Assembly: GCA_018136815.1 (NCBI GenBank)
Contig: CM030941.1
Location: 1,859,582 to 1,923,581, forward strand
Length of the DNA stretch: 64,000 nt
Direction of reading: 5' to 3'
Source of the DNA: Isochrysis galbana
Lineage: Eukaryota > Haptophyta > Isochrysidales > Isochrysidaceae
Position numbers and translations under genes: made by a program. Of this stretch, positions 54,372-64,000 are shown piece after piece. The notes beneath the pieces were generated by a model, which was given only the letters and a program-made list of their open reading frames with translations, ran no database searches and was not told the DNA's origin. Every line of letters starts with the position of its first letter. Positions within the stretch are counted from its first letter, which is position 1.

Positions 54372-54707
54372 CTACGCCGGCGCCGGCGCGTGCTTTCTTC
54401 GACCTGGGAACCCAGCCAAGCCCAGCATGCGCGCACACACCTTCAGCCACCTCTTCAGGGAGCTCAGCACTGACGTGTAGGGGCTGGGGAAAACGTCCCC
54501 AAACTCCCTGAAGCTCTCGTCCAGCAAGGTGAGCGTCAGGATGCCGTCGGTCTTGTTCGTCCACGCGTGCGCCTGGGTGTGCTTCTCGCCCTCCTTGAAG
54601 GTCATGAAGGCCTTCGGGCCGCAGTCGATCACCTGCTTCAGCAGAGCGATCTTCCGCGGCTCGGTCCAATCCATGCGCCACTTCTTGTTCGCGTCGTCCG
54701 CCTCGGC
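54372..54707 (-). CDS. Small protein, last exon, WTEP motif, DNA-binding-like
   Basis: The exon begins after an ACGCAG acceptor at 54708 and ends at the TAG at 54372, encoding 111 residues. Its DDANKKWRMDWTEPRKIALL, then VIDCGPKAFMTFKEGEKHTQ and HAWTNKTDGILTLTLLDESF, look like a helical W..E....LL..V...G domain reminiscent of Myb/SANT or trihelix proteins. I do not recognise the family. Upstream exons, perhaps from an ATG near 54862, are uncertain. It lies next to transposon debris and may itself be a multi-copy or element gene. Confidence 0.45.
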   Translation of the reverse strand, partial: AEADDANKKWRMDWTEPRKIALLKQVIDCGPKAFMTFKEGEKHTQAHAWTNKTDGILTLTLLDESFREFGDVFPSPYTSVLSSLKRWLKVCARMLGLAGFPGRRKHAPAPA

Positions 54708-55821
54708 CTGCGTTCACGGCGTGCCGGGAGAGGGCGAGAGTGAGGTGATGATAGATGAGGTTGGTGTGCGCGCGCGGGCTCGCGTGGCCCCGGTGCCGCC
54801 GCACCCCCACCCTTTCGCTCCCAGGGTGGCGGGCGCAAGCGCACCGCCATCGCTCGCGGAGAAGCAAAAAACTGGTAGTGAAACCCGCCAGAGTTGTTCT
54901 TCGCGCCCACTGGGCGGAGTTAAACAAACATGGTTTCACCGAGGTTTCACTCCGCGTTTGAAGTTAAACGCGGAGTGAAACCTCGGTGAAATCGGAGTGA
55001 AACCCCTGCAAAAACCCCCGAGTGGGGTCTCGATTTCGACCCTCTCTTGTTTTCCTTGTTTTTCGAGATCCAGACTCCCGATTTTCGAAAATCGAGACCT
55101 TGCTTTTCGAAAATAAGGGTCTCGATTCACGATCGGCGGTCGCGTAGACCGGCCCTAAACACCCCAAATTACCTGGCCCTAGGCGGCGACGGCAGCGGCG
55201 AGGGGGGGGGCGGCGAGAGAGGGGGGGGGCGAGCGCTGTCAGGTCGCCGTGGGACCGAACGCCGCGTCCATGACCGGCCACTCACTCCCAACTCCCAACC
55301 TCCCGATCTCCGAATTGAGCTCCGACGTTGGGACAACCAACGGCGGGCTCTTCGCCTATGTAGCGAGCGACCCTCCCCTGCCACGAGAAACGGCAGCCCG
55401 TCGATTTTCTCCCCCTCGGCTGCTCTTCGGCTGCCCCTTTTTCCTGCCTCGACGTCGATCAGCTTGTAGATGAGCCACACGGCCCCTGGTGCCAGTTGCA
55501 CCGCCAGCGTTAAAGTTCTCAGCGAACTTCGATCGATCGAGATGTTGGTGGCGTGCAAATTCATCTGAGCCTCAGCTACTCAGCTAATAACAAGAGTCCC
55601 CCTCCCTTCACTTCCCTCCCTCTCCTAGGAGGGAGTACTCGCTCTCCCTTCCTGTCCCTATCTCTTTTCTTATCTCTCCCTCTCTTTTTCTCTTTCGCAA
55701 CGACTTTTCCCACCTCAACACATAAGAAGAATTCAACAAAGAAACCAGACGCGGAGAAGACAGAAGACAGGTCCAGAGGAGAAGCTAGGGAGCGCCGGTG
55801 CCGGTGCTGCGCAGGGTGAGG
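54708..55821. other. Intergenic DNA with long hairpin and palindromes
   Basis: A perfect 26-bp inverted repeat with a 6-nt loop lies at 54934-54991. GATTTTCGAAAATC palindromes occur near 55079-55092. A minus-strand frame at 55169-55564 begins with a hydrophobic, signal-like segment (TLAVQLAPGAVWLIYKLIDV) but becomes low-complexity, so I do not call it a gene. 55600-55820 is the CT-rich promoter or leader of the SPPPP gene. Confidence 0.5.
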
Positions 55822-58800
55822 ATGCGGTCCTGGCTAATCTCCCTCATCGCTCTACAAGAGCTGTTGCCGCAAAGCGAAGCCCAGGGGTTTCCGCTATTGC
55901 CGCCATCGCCACCCCCGCCATCGCCGCCGCCCCCGTCGCCGCCCCCCCCTCGCCGCCTCCCCCTCGCCTCCGCCGCCGTCGCCGCCGCCGCCTTCGCCGC
56001 CGCCACCATCGCCGCCGCCCCCATCGCCGCCGCCATCGCCGCCGCCACCATCGCCGCCGCCACCCTCACCGCCGCCACCATCGCCGCCGCCGCCATCGCC
56101 GCCGCCGCCGTCGCCCCCACCGCCCTCGCCCCCGCCGCCATCCCCGCCGCCATCGCCCCCGCCGCCATCACCCCCACCGCCATCACCCCCGCCGCCATCG
56201 CCCCCGCCGCCATCGCCGCCCCCGCCGTCGCCGCCGCCACCATCGCCACCGCCGCCATCGCCGCCGCCGCCGTCGCCGCCACCCCCATCGCCGCCGCCGC
56301 CATCGCCGCCCCCCCCATCGCCACCCCCGCCATCGCCGCCGCCTCCGTCGCCGCCGCCACCCTCGCCACCCCCCCCGTCACCGCCGCCGCCTTCGCCGCC
56401 GCCACCATCGCCTCCGCCGCCATCGCCGCCGCCGCCGTCACCCCCGCCCCCATCGCCGCCGCCCCCATCGCCGCCACCCCCATCGCCGCCGCCCCCATCG
56501 CCGCCACCCCCGTCGCCCCCGCCACCCTCACCGCCGCCACCATCGCCACCGCCTCCTTCGCCGCCGCCCCCGTCCCCACCGCCCCCATCGCCGCCACCGC
56601 CGTCACCGCCTCCGCCATCGCCGCCGCCCCCATCGCCGCCGCCGCCCTCGCCCCCGCCACCTTCACCGCCGCCTCCCTCGCCGCCGCCCCCGTCCCCACC
56701 GCCCCCGTCGCCGCCGCCCCGTCGCCACCGCCCTCGCCGCCGCCACCATCGCCACCGCCGCCCTCGCCACCGCCTCCCTCGCCGCCGCCCCCATCGCCAC
56801 CGCCGCCATCGCCCCCGCCGCCATCGCCGCCGCCGCCATCGCCTCCACCCCCATCACCACCACCCCCTTCGCCGCCGCGGCCATCGCCACCACCGCCGTC
56901 GCCGCCACCCCCTTCGCCGCCGCCGCCGTCGCCGCCGCCGCCGTCGCCGCCGCCGCCGTCGCCGCCGCCGCCGTCGCCGCCGCCGCCGTCGCCGCCACCC
57001 CCATCGCCGCCGCCGCCATCGCCGCCCCCCCCATCGCCACCCCCGCCATCGCCGCCGCCTCCGTCGCCGCCACCGCCGTCGCCGCCACCGCCGTCGCCCC
57101 CGCCGCCGTCGCCGCCTCCACCATCGCCGCCGCCGCCATCGCCGCCACCGCCATCGCCGCCGCCGCCATCGCCGCCGCCGCCATCGCCGCCACCCCCGTC
57201 GCCCCCGCCCTCGCCGCCGCCACCATCGCCGCCGCCTCCCTCGCCGCCGCCCCCGTCCCCACCGCCCCCGTCGCCGCCACCCCCGTCGCCGCCGCCATCA
57301 CCGCCGCCACCATCGCCGCCGCCGCCCTCGCCGCCGCCTCCCTCGCCGCCGCCACCATCGCCCCCGCCGCCATCGCCGCCGCCGCCATCGCCGCCGCCGC
57401 CATCGCCTCCACCCCCATCACCACCACCCCCATCGCCGCCCCCGCCATTGCCACCCCCGCCGTCGCCGCCACCCCCTTCGCCGCCGCCGCCGTCGCCGCC
57501 GCCGCCGTCGCCGCCGCCGCCGTCGCCGCCGCCGCCGTCGCCGCCACCCCCATCGCCGCCGCCGCCATCGCCGCCTCCCCCATCGCCACCCCCGCCATCG
57601 CCGCCGCCTCCGTCGCCGCCGCCACCCTCGCCACCGCCGCCGTCGCCGCCGCCGCCGTCGCCGCCGCCACCGTCGCCGCCGCCTCCATCACCGCCGCCAC
57701 CATCGCCGCCGCCGCCATCGCCCCCCCCGCCGTCGCCGCCGCCCCCGTCGCCCCCGCCCTCGCCGCCGCCACCATCGCCACCGCCTCCCTCGCCGCCCCC
57801 ACCGTCCCCACCGCCCCCGTCGCCGCCGCCCCCGTCGCCCCCGCCCTCGCCGCCGCCACCATCGCCACCGCCGCCCTCGCCGCCGCCTCCCTCGCCGCCG
57901 CCGCCATCGCCACCGCCGCCATCGCCGCCGCCGCCATCGCCGCCGCCGCCATCGCCTCCACCCCCATCACCACCAACCCCATCGCCGCCGCCGCCATCGC
58001 CACCCCCTCCGTCGCCGCCACCCCCTTCGCCGCCACCCCCCTCGCCGCCGCCACCGTCGCCGCCGCCGCCGTCGCCTCCGCCGCCGTCGCCGCCACCCCC
58101 ATCGCCGCCGCCGCCATCGCCGCCCCCCCCATCGCCACCCCCGCCATCGCCGCCGCCTCCGTCGCCGCCACCGCCGTCGCCGCCTCCGCCATCGCCCCCG
58201 CCGCCATCGCCCCCGCCGCCATCACCGCCGCCGCCATCGCCACCCCCGCCGTCTCCGCCGCCGCCATCGCCGCCGCCACCGTCGCCGCCACCCCCGTCGC
58301 CCCCGCCCTCGCCGCCGCCACCATCGCCACCGCCTCCCTCGCCGCCGCCCCCGTCCCCACCGCCCCCGTCGCCGCCGCCTCCCTCGCCGCCGCCCCCCTC
58401 GCCCCCGCCGCCGTCACCGCCGCCGCCGTCGCCGCCGCCACCATCGCCTCCGCCGCCATCGCCTCCGCCGCCTTCACCGCCACCTCCGTCGCCACCGCCC
58501 CCATCGCCACCGCCCCATCGCCGCCACCACCATCGCCGCCGCCCCCATCGCCGCCGCCGCCATCGCCCCCGCCACCCTCACCGCCGCCTCCCTCGCCGCC
58601 GCCTCCCTCGCCGCCGCCCCCGTCCCCACCGCCCCCGTCGCCGCCGCCCCCGTCGCCCCCGCCCTCGCCCCCGCCACCATCGCCCCCGCCGCCCTCGCCG
58701 CCGCCTCCGTCGCCGCCGCCCCCCTCGCCCCCGCCGCCGTCACCGCCGCCGCCTTCGCCGCCGCCACCATCGCCTCCGCCGCCTTCGCCTCCGCCGCCTT

Positions 58801-61800
58801 CGCCGCCACCTCCGTCGCCACCGCCCCCATCGCCACCGCCCCATCGCCGCCACCACCATCGCCGCCGCCCCCATCGCCGCCGCCGCCATCGCCACCGCCA
58901 CCCTCACCGCCGCCTCCCTCGCCGCCGCCTCCCTCGCCGCCGCCCCCGTCCCCGCCGCCTCCCTCGCCGCCACCCCCGTCGCCCCCGCCCTCGCCCCCGC
59001 CACCATCGCCCCCGCCGCCCTCGCCGCCGCCTCCTTCGCCGCCGCCCCCATCGCCACCGCCGCCGTCGCCGCCGCCGCCGTCGCCTCCACCCCCATCGCC
59101 TCCACCCCCATCACCACCACCCCCATCACCGCCCCCGCCATCGCCACCCCCGCCGTCGCCGCCACCCCCGTCGCCGCCGCCGCCGTCGCCGCCGCCGCCG
59201 TCGCCGCCACCACCATCGCCGCCGCCGCCGTCGCCGCCACCCCCATCGCCGCCGCCGCCATCGCCGCCGCCGCCATCGCCACCCCCGCCATCGCCGCCGC
59301 CTCCGTCGCCGCCACCGCCGTCGCCTCCTCCGCCATCGCCCCCGCCGCCATCGCCACCGCCGCCATCGCCGCCGCCGCCATCGCCACCCCCGCCGTCTCC
59401 GCCGCCGCCATCGCCGCCGCCACCGTCGCCGCCACCCCCGTCGCCCCCGCCCTCGCCGCCGCCACCATCGCCGCCGCCTCCCTCGCCGCCGCCCCCGTCC
59501 CCACCGCCCCCGTCGCCGCCGCCCCCGTCGCCCCCGCCCTCGCCGCCGCCACCATCGCCACCGCCGCCCTCGCCGCCGCCTCCCTCGCCGCCTCCGCCAT
59601 CGCCACCGCCGCCATCGCCCCCGCCGCCATCGCCACCGCCGCCATCGCCTCCACCCCCATCACCACCACCCCCATCGCCGCCGCCGCCATCGCCACCCCC
59701 TCCGTCGCCGCCACCCCCGTCGCCGCCACCCCCCTCGCCGCCGCCGCCGTCGCCGCCACCCCCATCGCCGCCGCCGCCATCGCCGCCTCCCCCATCGCCA
59801 CCCCCGCCATCGCCGCCTCCCCCATCGCCACCCCCGCCATCGCCGCCGCCTCCGTCGCCGCCACCGCCGTCGCCGCCTCCGCCATCGCCACCGCCGCCAT
59901 CGCCCCCGCCGCCATCGCCGCCGCCGCCATCGCCACCCCCGCCGTCTCCGCCGCCGCCATCGCCGCCGCCACCGTCGCCGCCACCCCCGTCGCCCCCGCC
60001 CTCGCCGCCGCCACCATCGCCACCGCCTCCCTCGCCGCCGCCACCGTCCCCACCGCCCCCGTCGCCGCCGCCTCCCTCGCCGCCGCCCCCCTCGCCCCCG
60101 CCGCCGTCACCGCCGCCGCCGTCGCCGCCGCCACCATCGCCTCCGCCGCCATCGCCTCCGCCGCCTTCACCGCCACCTCCGTCGCCACCGCCCCCATCGC
60201 CACCGCCCCCATCGCCGCCACCACCATCGCCGCCGCCCCCATCGCCGCCGCCGCCATCGCCCCCGCCACCCTCACCGCCGCCTCCCTCGCCGCCGCCTCC
60301 CTCGCCGCCGCCCCCGTCCCCACCGCCCCCGTCGCCGCCGCCCCCGTCGCCCCCGCCCTCGCCCCCGCCACCATCGCCCCCGCCGCCCTCGCCGCCGCCT
60401 CCGTCGCCGCCGCCCCCCTCGCCCCCGCCGCCGTCACCGCCGCCGCCTTCGCCGCCGCCACCATCGCCTCCGCCGCCTTCGCCTCCGCCGCCTTCGCCGC
60501 CACCTCCGTCGCCACCGCCCCCATCGCCACCGCCCCCATCGCCGCCACCACCATCGCCGCCGCCCCCATCGCCGCCGCCGCCATCGCCACCGCCACCCTC
60601 ACCGCCGCCTCCCTCGCCGCCGCCTCCCTCGCCGCCGCCCCCGTCCCCGCCGCCTCCCTCGCCGCCACCCCCGTCGCCCCCGCCCTCGCCCCCGCCACCA
60701 TCGCCACCGCCGCCCTCGCCGCCGCCTCCTTCGCCGCCGCCCCCATCGCCACCGCCGCCGTCGCCGCCGCCGCCGTCGCCTCCACCCCCATCGCCTCCAC
60801 CCCCATCACCACCACCCCCATCACCGCCCCCGCCATCGCCACCCCCGCCATCGCCACCCCCGCCGTCGCCGCCGCCGCCGTCGCCGCCGCCGCCGTCGCC
60901 GCCGCCGCCGTCGCCGCCGCCGCCGTCGCCGCCACCCCCATCGCCGCCGCCGCCATCGCCGCCCCCCCCATCGCCACCCCCGCCATCGCCGCCGCCTCCG
61001 TCGCCGCCACCGCCGTCGCCTCCTCCGCCATCGCCCCCGCCGCCATCGCCACCGCCGCCATCGCCGCCGCCGCCATCGCCACCCCCGCCGTCTCCGCCGC
61101 CGCCATCGCCGCCGCCACCGTCGCCGCCACCCCCGTCGCCCCCGCCCTCGCCGCCGCCACCATCGCCGCCGCCTCCCTCGCCGCCGCCCCCGTCCCCACC
61201 GCCCCCGTCGCCGCCGCCCCCGTCGCCCCCGCCCTCGCCGCCGCCACCATCGCCACCGCCGCCCTCGCCGCCGCCTCCCTCGCCGCCTCCGCCATCGCCA
61301 CCGCCGCCATCGCCCCCGCCGCCATCGCCACCGCCGCCATCGCCTCCACCCCCATCACCACCACCCCCATCGCCGCCGCCGCCATCGCCACCCCCTCCGT
61401 CGCCGCCACCCCCGTCGCCGCCACCCCCCTCGCCGCCGCCGCCGTCGCCGCCACCCCCATCGCCGCCGCCGCCATCGCCGCCTCCCCCATCGCCACCCCC
61501 GCCATCGCCGCCTCCCCCATCGCCACCCCCGCCATCGCCGCCGCCTCCGTCGCCGCCGCCCCCCTCGCCCCCGCCGCCGTCACCGCCGCCGCCTTCGCCG
61601 CCGCCACCATCGCCTCCGCCGCCATCGCCACCGCCGCCTTCACCGCCACCTCCGTCGCCACCGCCCCCATCGCCACCGCCCCCATCGCCGCCACCACCAT
61701 CGCCGCCGCCCCCATCGCCGCCGCCGCCATCGCCCCCGCCACCCTCACCGCCGCCTCCCTCGCCGCCGCCTCCCTCGCCGCCGCCCCCGTCCCCACCTCC

Positions 61801-64000
61801 CCCGTCGCCGCCGCCCCCGTCGCCCCCGCCCTCGCCGCCGCCACCATCGCCGCCGCCTCCCTCGCCGCCGCCCCCGTCCCCACCGCCCCCGTCGCCGCCG
61901 CCCCCGTCGCCGCCGCCATCGCCCCCGCCACCATCGCCCCCGCCGCCCTCGCCGCCGCCTCCTTCGCCGCCGCCCCCATCGCCACCGCCGCCGTCGCCGC
62001 CGCCGCCGTCGCCTCCACCCCCGTCGCCTCCACCCCCATCACCACCACCCCATCGCCACCACCGCCGTCGCCACCCCCGCCGTCGCCGCCACCCCCTTCG
62101 CCTCCACCCCCCTCGCCGCCGCCGCCGTCGCCGCCGCCGCCGTCGCCGCCGCCGCCGTCGCCGCCACCCCATCGCCGCCGCCGCCATCGCCGCCTCCCCC
62201 ATCGCCACCCCCGCCATCGCCGCCGCCTCCGTCGCCGCCGCCCCCCTCGCCCCCGCCGCCGTCACCGCCGCCGCCTTCGCCGCCGCCACCATCGCCTCCG
62301 CCGCCATCGCCACCGCCGCCTTCACCACCACCTCCGTCGCCACCGCCCCCATCGCCGCCGCCCCCATCGCCGCCACCGCCGTCGCCGCCTCCGCCATCGC
62401 CGCCGCCTCCATCGCCGCCGCCGCCATCGCCGCCGCCGCCATCGCCACCCCCGCCGTCTCCGCCGCCGCCGTCGCCGCCGCCACCGTCGCCGCCGCCCCC
62501 GTCGCCCCCGCCCTCGCCGCCGCCACCGTCGCCACCGCCGCCCTCGCCGCCGCCTCCTTCGCCGCCGCCACCATCGCCACCGCCACCATCGCCCCCGCCG
62601 CCATCGCCGCCGCCGCCATCGCCGCCGCCCCCATCGCCGCCGCCCCCATCGCCACCCCCGCCGTCGCCGCCGCCCCCCTCGCCGCCGCCCCCCTCGCCGC
62701 CGCCCCCCTCGCCGCCGCCCCCCTCGCCGCCGCCTCCGTCGCCGCCGCCCCCCTCGCCCCGCCGCCGTCGCCGCCGCCGCCGTCGCCGCCGCCGCCATCG
62801 CCACCGCCGCCATCGCCACCGCCCCCGTCGCCGCCCCCCCCATCGCCCCCGCCGCCGTCACCGCCGCCGCCTTCGCCGCCGCCACCATCGCCTCCGCCGC
62901 CATCGCCTCCGCCGCCTTCACCTCCACCTCCGTCGCCACCGCCCCCATCGCCGCCGCCCCCATCGCCGCCACCACCATCGCCGCCGCCCCCATCGCCGCC
63001 GCCGCCTTCGCCCCCGCCTCCCTCACCGCCGCCTCCCTCGCCGCCGCCTCCCTCGCCGCCGCCTCCCTCGCCGCCGCCCCCATCGCCCCCGCCGCCATCG
63101 CCCCCGCCGCCATCGCCCCCGCCGCCATCGCCTCCACCCCCATCACCACCACCCCCATCGCCGCCGCCGCCATCGCCACCCCCTCCGTCGCCGCCACCCC
63201 CGTCGCCGCCACCCCCCTCGCCGCCGCCGCCGTCGCCGCCACCCCCATCGCCGCCGCCGCCATCGCCGCCACCCCCGTCGCCGCCCCCGCCATCGCCGCC
63301 TCCCCCATCGCCACCCCCGCCATCGCCGCCGCCTCCGTCGCCGCCGCCCCCCTCGCCCCCGCCGCCGTCACCGCCGCCGCCTTCGCCGCCGCCACCATCG
63401 CCTCCGCCGCCATCGCCACCGCCGCCTTCACCGCCTCCTCCGTCGCCACCGCCGCCATCGCCGCCGCCCCCATCGCCGCCACCGCCGTCGCCGCCTCCGC
63501 CATCGCCGCCGCCTCCATCGCCGCCGCCGCCATCGCCGCCGCCGCCATCGCCACCCCCGCCGTCTCCGCCGCCGCCGTCGCCGCCGCCACCGTCGCCGCC
63601 ACCCCCGTCGCCCCCGCCCTCGCCGCCGCCACCATCGCCACCGCCGCCCTCGCCGCCGCCTCCTTCGCCGCCGCCACCATCGCCACCGCCACCATCGCCC
63701 CCGCCGCCATCGCCGCCGCCGCCATCGCCGCCCCCGCCATCGCCACCCCCGCCGTCGCCACCCCCGCCGTCGCCGCCACCCCCCTCGCCGCCGCCCCCCT
63801 CGCCGCCGCCCCCCTCGCCACCCCCCCCCTCGCCGCCGCCTCCGTCGCCGCCGCCCCCCTCGCCCCCGCCGCCGTCGCCGCCGCCGCCGTCGCCGCCGCC
63901 ACCATCGCCTCCGCCGCCATCGCCACCGCCCCCGTCGCCGCCCCCCCATCGCCCCCGCCGCCGTCACCGCCGCCGCCTTCGCCGCCGCCACCGTCCCCTC
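55822..64000 (+). CDS. Secreted SPPPP-repeat wall-type protein, very long repeat, runs off right edge
   Basis: The ATG at 55822 starts a signal peptide (MRSWLISLIALQELLPQSEA) followed at once by PPSPPPPSPPPPSPPPP. The repeat, codons CCN with a TCN every fifth, continues to the window end. Such Ser-Pro4 tracts occur in hydroxyproline-rich algal wall proteins (extensin/pherophorin type), where they form rigid glycosylated rods. The SPPPP register is lost at two one-base deficits in C runs (55942-55949 and 55959-55963) and again at sites such as 56717, 58512, 58840, 62048, 62168 and 62757. Because the sequence has no forward TAA, TAG or TGA, every forward frame stays open. Either homopolymer sequencing errors break a real gene or the locus has decayed. 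No C-terminal domain is visible. Long minus-strand frames here (Ala/Met or Gly/Asp) are by-products. Confidence 0.65.
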   Translation, partial: MRSWLISLIALQELLPQSEAQGFPLLPPSPPPPSPPPPSPPPPRRLPLASAAVAAAAFAAATIAAAPIAAAIAAATIAAATLTAATIAAAAIAAAAVAPTALAPAAIPAAIAPAAITPTAITPAAIAPAAIAAPAVAAATIATAAIAAAAVAATPIAAAAIAAPPIATPAIAAASVAAATLATPPVTAAAFAAATIASAAIAAAAVTPAPIAAAPIAATPIAAAPIAATPVAPATLTAATIATASFAAAPVPTAPIAATAVTASAIAAAPIAAAALAPATFTAASLAAAPVPTAPVAAAPSPPPSPPPPSPPPPSPPPPSPPPPSPPPPSPPPPSPPPPSPPPPSPPPPSPPRPSPPPPSPPPPSPPPPSPPPPSPPPPSPPPPSPPPPSPPPPSPPPPSPPPPSPPPPSPPPPSPPPPSPPPPSPPPPSPPPPSPPPPSPPPPSPPPPSPPPPSPPPPSPPPSPPPPSPPPPSPPPPSPPPPSPPPPSPPPSPPPPSPPPPSPPPPSPPPPSPPPPSPPPPSPPPPSPPPPSPPPPSPPPPLPPPPSPPPPSPPPPSPPPPSPPPPSPPPPSPPPPSPPPPSPPPPSPPPPSPPPPSPPPPSPPPPSPPPPSPPPPSPPPPSPPPPSPPPPSPPPPSPPPPSPPPSPPPPSPPPPSPPPPSPPPPSPPPPSPPPSPPPPSPPPPSPPPPSPPPPSPPPPSPPPPSPPPPSPPPPSPPTPSPPPPSPPPPSPPPPSPPPPSPPPPSPPPPSPPPPSPPPPSPPPPSPPPPSPPPPSPPPPSPPPPSPPPPSPPPPSPPPPSPPPPSPPPPSPPPPSPPPPSPPPPSPPPSPPPPSPPPPSPPPPSPPPPSPPPPSPPPPSPPPPSPPPPSPPPPSPPPPSPPPPSPPPPSPPPPSPPPHRRHHHRRRPHRRRRHRPRHPHRRLPRRRLPRRRPRPHRPRRRRPRRPRPRPRHHRPRRPRRRLRRRRPPRPRRRHRRRLRRRHHRLRRLRLRRLRRHLRRHRPHRHRPIAATTIAAAPIAAAAIATATLTAASLAAASLAAAPVPAASLAATPVAPALAPATIAPAALAAASFAAAPIATAAVAAAAVASTPIASTPITTTPITAPAIATPAVAATPVAAAAVAAAAVAATTIAAAAVAATPIAAAAIAAAAIATPAIAAASVAATAVASSAIAPAAIATAAIAAAAIATPAVSAAAIAAATVAATPVAPALAAATIAAASLAAAPVPTAPVAAAPVAPALAAATIATAALAAASLAASAIATAAIAPAAIATAAIASTPITTTPIAAAAIATPSVAATPVAATPLAAAAVAATPIAAAAIAASPIATPAIAASPIATPAIAAASVAATAVAASAIATAAIAPAAIAAAAIATPAVSAAAIAAATVAATPVAPALAAATIATASLAAATVPTAPVAAASLAAAPLAPAAVTAAAVAAATIASAAIASAAFTATSVATAPIATAPIAATTIAAAPIAAAAIAPATLTAASLAAASLAAAPVPTAPVAAAPVAPALAPATIAPAALAAASVAAAPLAPAAVTAAAFAAATIASAAFASAAFAATSVATAPIATAPIAATTIAAAPIAAAAIATATLTAASLAAASLAAAPVPAASLAATPVAPALAPATIATAALAAASFAAAPIATAAVAAAAVASTPIASTPITTTPITAPAIATPAIATPAVAAAAVAAAAVAAAAVAAAAVAATPIAAAAIAAPPIATPAIAAASVAATAVASSAIAPAAIATAAIAAAAIATPAVSAAAIAAATVAATPVAPALAAATIAAASLAAAPVPTAPVAAAPVAPALAAATIATAALAAASLAASAIATAAIAPAAIATAAIASTPITTTPIAAAAIATPSVAATPVAATPLAAAAVAATPIAAAAIAASPIATPAIAASPIATPAIAAASVAAAPLAPAAVTAAAFAAATIASAAIATAAFTATSVATAPIATAPIAATTIAAAPIAAAAIAPATLTAASLAAASLAAAPVPTSPVAAAPVAPALAAATIAAASLAAAPVPTAPVAAAPVAAAIAPATIAPAALAAASFAAAPIATAAVAAAAVASTPVASTPITTTPSPPPPSPPPPSPPPPSPPPPSPPPPSPPPPSPPPPSPPPHRRRRHRRLPHRHPRHRRRLRRRRPPRPRRRHRRRLRRRHHRLRRHRHRRLHHHLRRHRPHRRRPHRRHRRRRLRHRRRLHRRRRHRRRRHRHPRRLRRRRRRRHRRRRPRRPRPRRRHRRHRRPRRRLLRRRHHRHRHHRPRRHRRRRHRRRPHRRRPHRHPRRRRRPPRRRPPRRRPPRRRPPRRRLRRRRPPRPAAVAAAAVAAAAIATAAIATAPVAAPPIAPAAVTAAAFAAATIASAAIASAAFTSTSVATAPIAAAPIAATTIAAAPIAAAAFAPASLTAASLAAASLAAASLAAAPIAPAAIAPAAIAPAAIASTPITTTPIAAAAIATPSVAATPVAATPLAAAAVAATPIAAAAIAATPVAAPAIAASPIATPAIAAASVAAAPLAPAAVTAAAFAAATIASAAIATAAFTASSVATAAIAAAPIAATAVAASAIAAASIAAAAIAAAAIATPAVSAAAVAAATVAATPVAPALAAATIATAALAAASFAAATIATATIAPAAIAAAAIAAPAIATPAVATPAVAATPLAAAPLAAAPLATPPLAAASVAAAPLAPAAVAAAAVAAATIASAAIATAPVAAPPSPPPPSPPPPSPPPPSP

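Noticed and set aside
55169-55564. Minus-strand frame starting with a hydrophobic segment
   Set aside because: After about 40 residues it becomes low-complexity Arg/Pro, and no downstream exon was found.
55785-63991. Very long minus-strand frames rich in Ala/Met, Gly/Asp or Arg/Trp
   Set aside because: They are the complement of the SPPPP repeat. The plus strand has a signal peptide and the codon pattern of a known protein type, while the minus frames have neither.

Overview
This window is nuclear DNA from a eukaryote, most likely a microalga. Genes are split by short GT-AG introns (about 41-240 bp, with one GC-AG). The genome is GC-rich, and two genes encode serine/proline (SPPPP) cell-surface proteins with signal peptides. 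The mixture of Ty3/chromodomain LTR elements, LINEs and hAT elements also fits. A haptophyte-like alga is my best guess; a green alga is not excluded. No rRNA, convincing tRNA gene or CRISPR array was seen.

Layout. 1-1237: 5' part of an EF-hand protein (minus), running off the left edge. 1238-2660: low-complexity promoter and AT-rich DNA with clusters of GTATAC palindromes. 2661-10105: a Ty3-type chromovirus (minus) with two 437-bp LTRs but no gag; its 5' LTR is split by a 938-bp retroelement. 11529-13751: F-box/FIST protein, six exons. 14455-14798: a pure (AC)172 microsatellite. 15205-17107: LINE and hAT debris and an unrecognised gene fragment. 17816-20108: a protein joining an RNase H domain to a REX4-like exonuclease. 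20450-24480: a nest of retroelement pieces, including a LINE with an oligo-T 3' end and a 904-bp non-autonomous hAT element lying in LINE coding sequence. 24644-27173: COP9 signalosome subunit 2, nine exons. 28200-30111: SINE-, hAT- and LINE-like debris. 30305-31339: an Sfi1-like helical protein, divergent from 31807-39663, an intronless NOT1 (CCR4-NOT scaffold). 40322-42266: a plastid-esterase-like gene whose 3' end has been replaced by a second copy of the 9-kb-region retroelement. 44460-49002: a seven-exon membrane protein with a Cys-rich and SPPPP ectodomain and about ten membrane spans. 50039-54350: a MITE candidate, a broken hAT transposase, LINE fragments, a chromodomain fragment and an LTR remnant. 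54372-54707: a small WTEP-motif protein exon. 55822 to the right edge: a secreted SPPPP protein with more than 8 kb of repeat, open in all three forward frames.

The cellular genes (CSN2, NOT1, F-box/FIST, REX4-like) are housekeeping regulators of ubiquitin signalling and RNA turnover. They are not obviously co-regulated, and the spaces between them are filled by mobile DNA. Exon boundaries were chosen by eye from splice signals, reading-frame phase and recalled family conservation; nothing was computed or searched.
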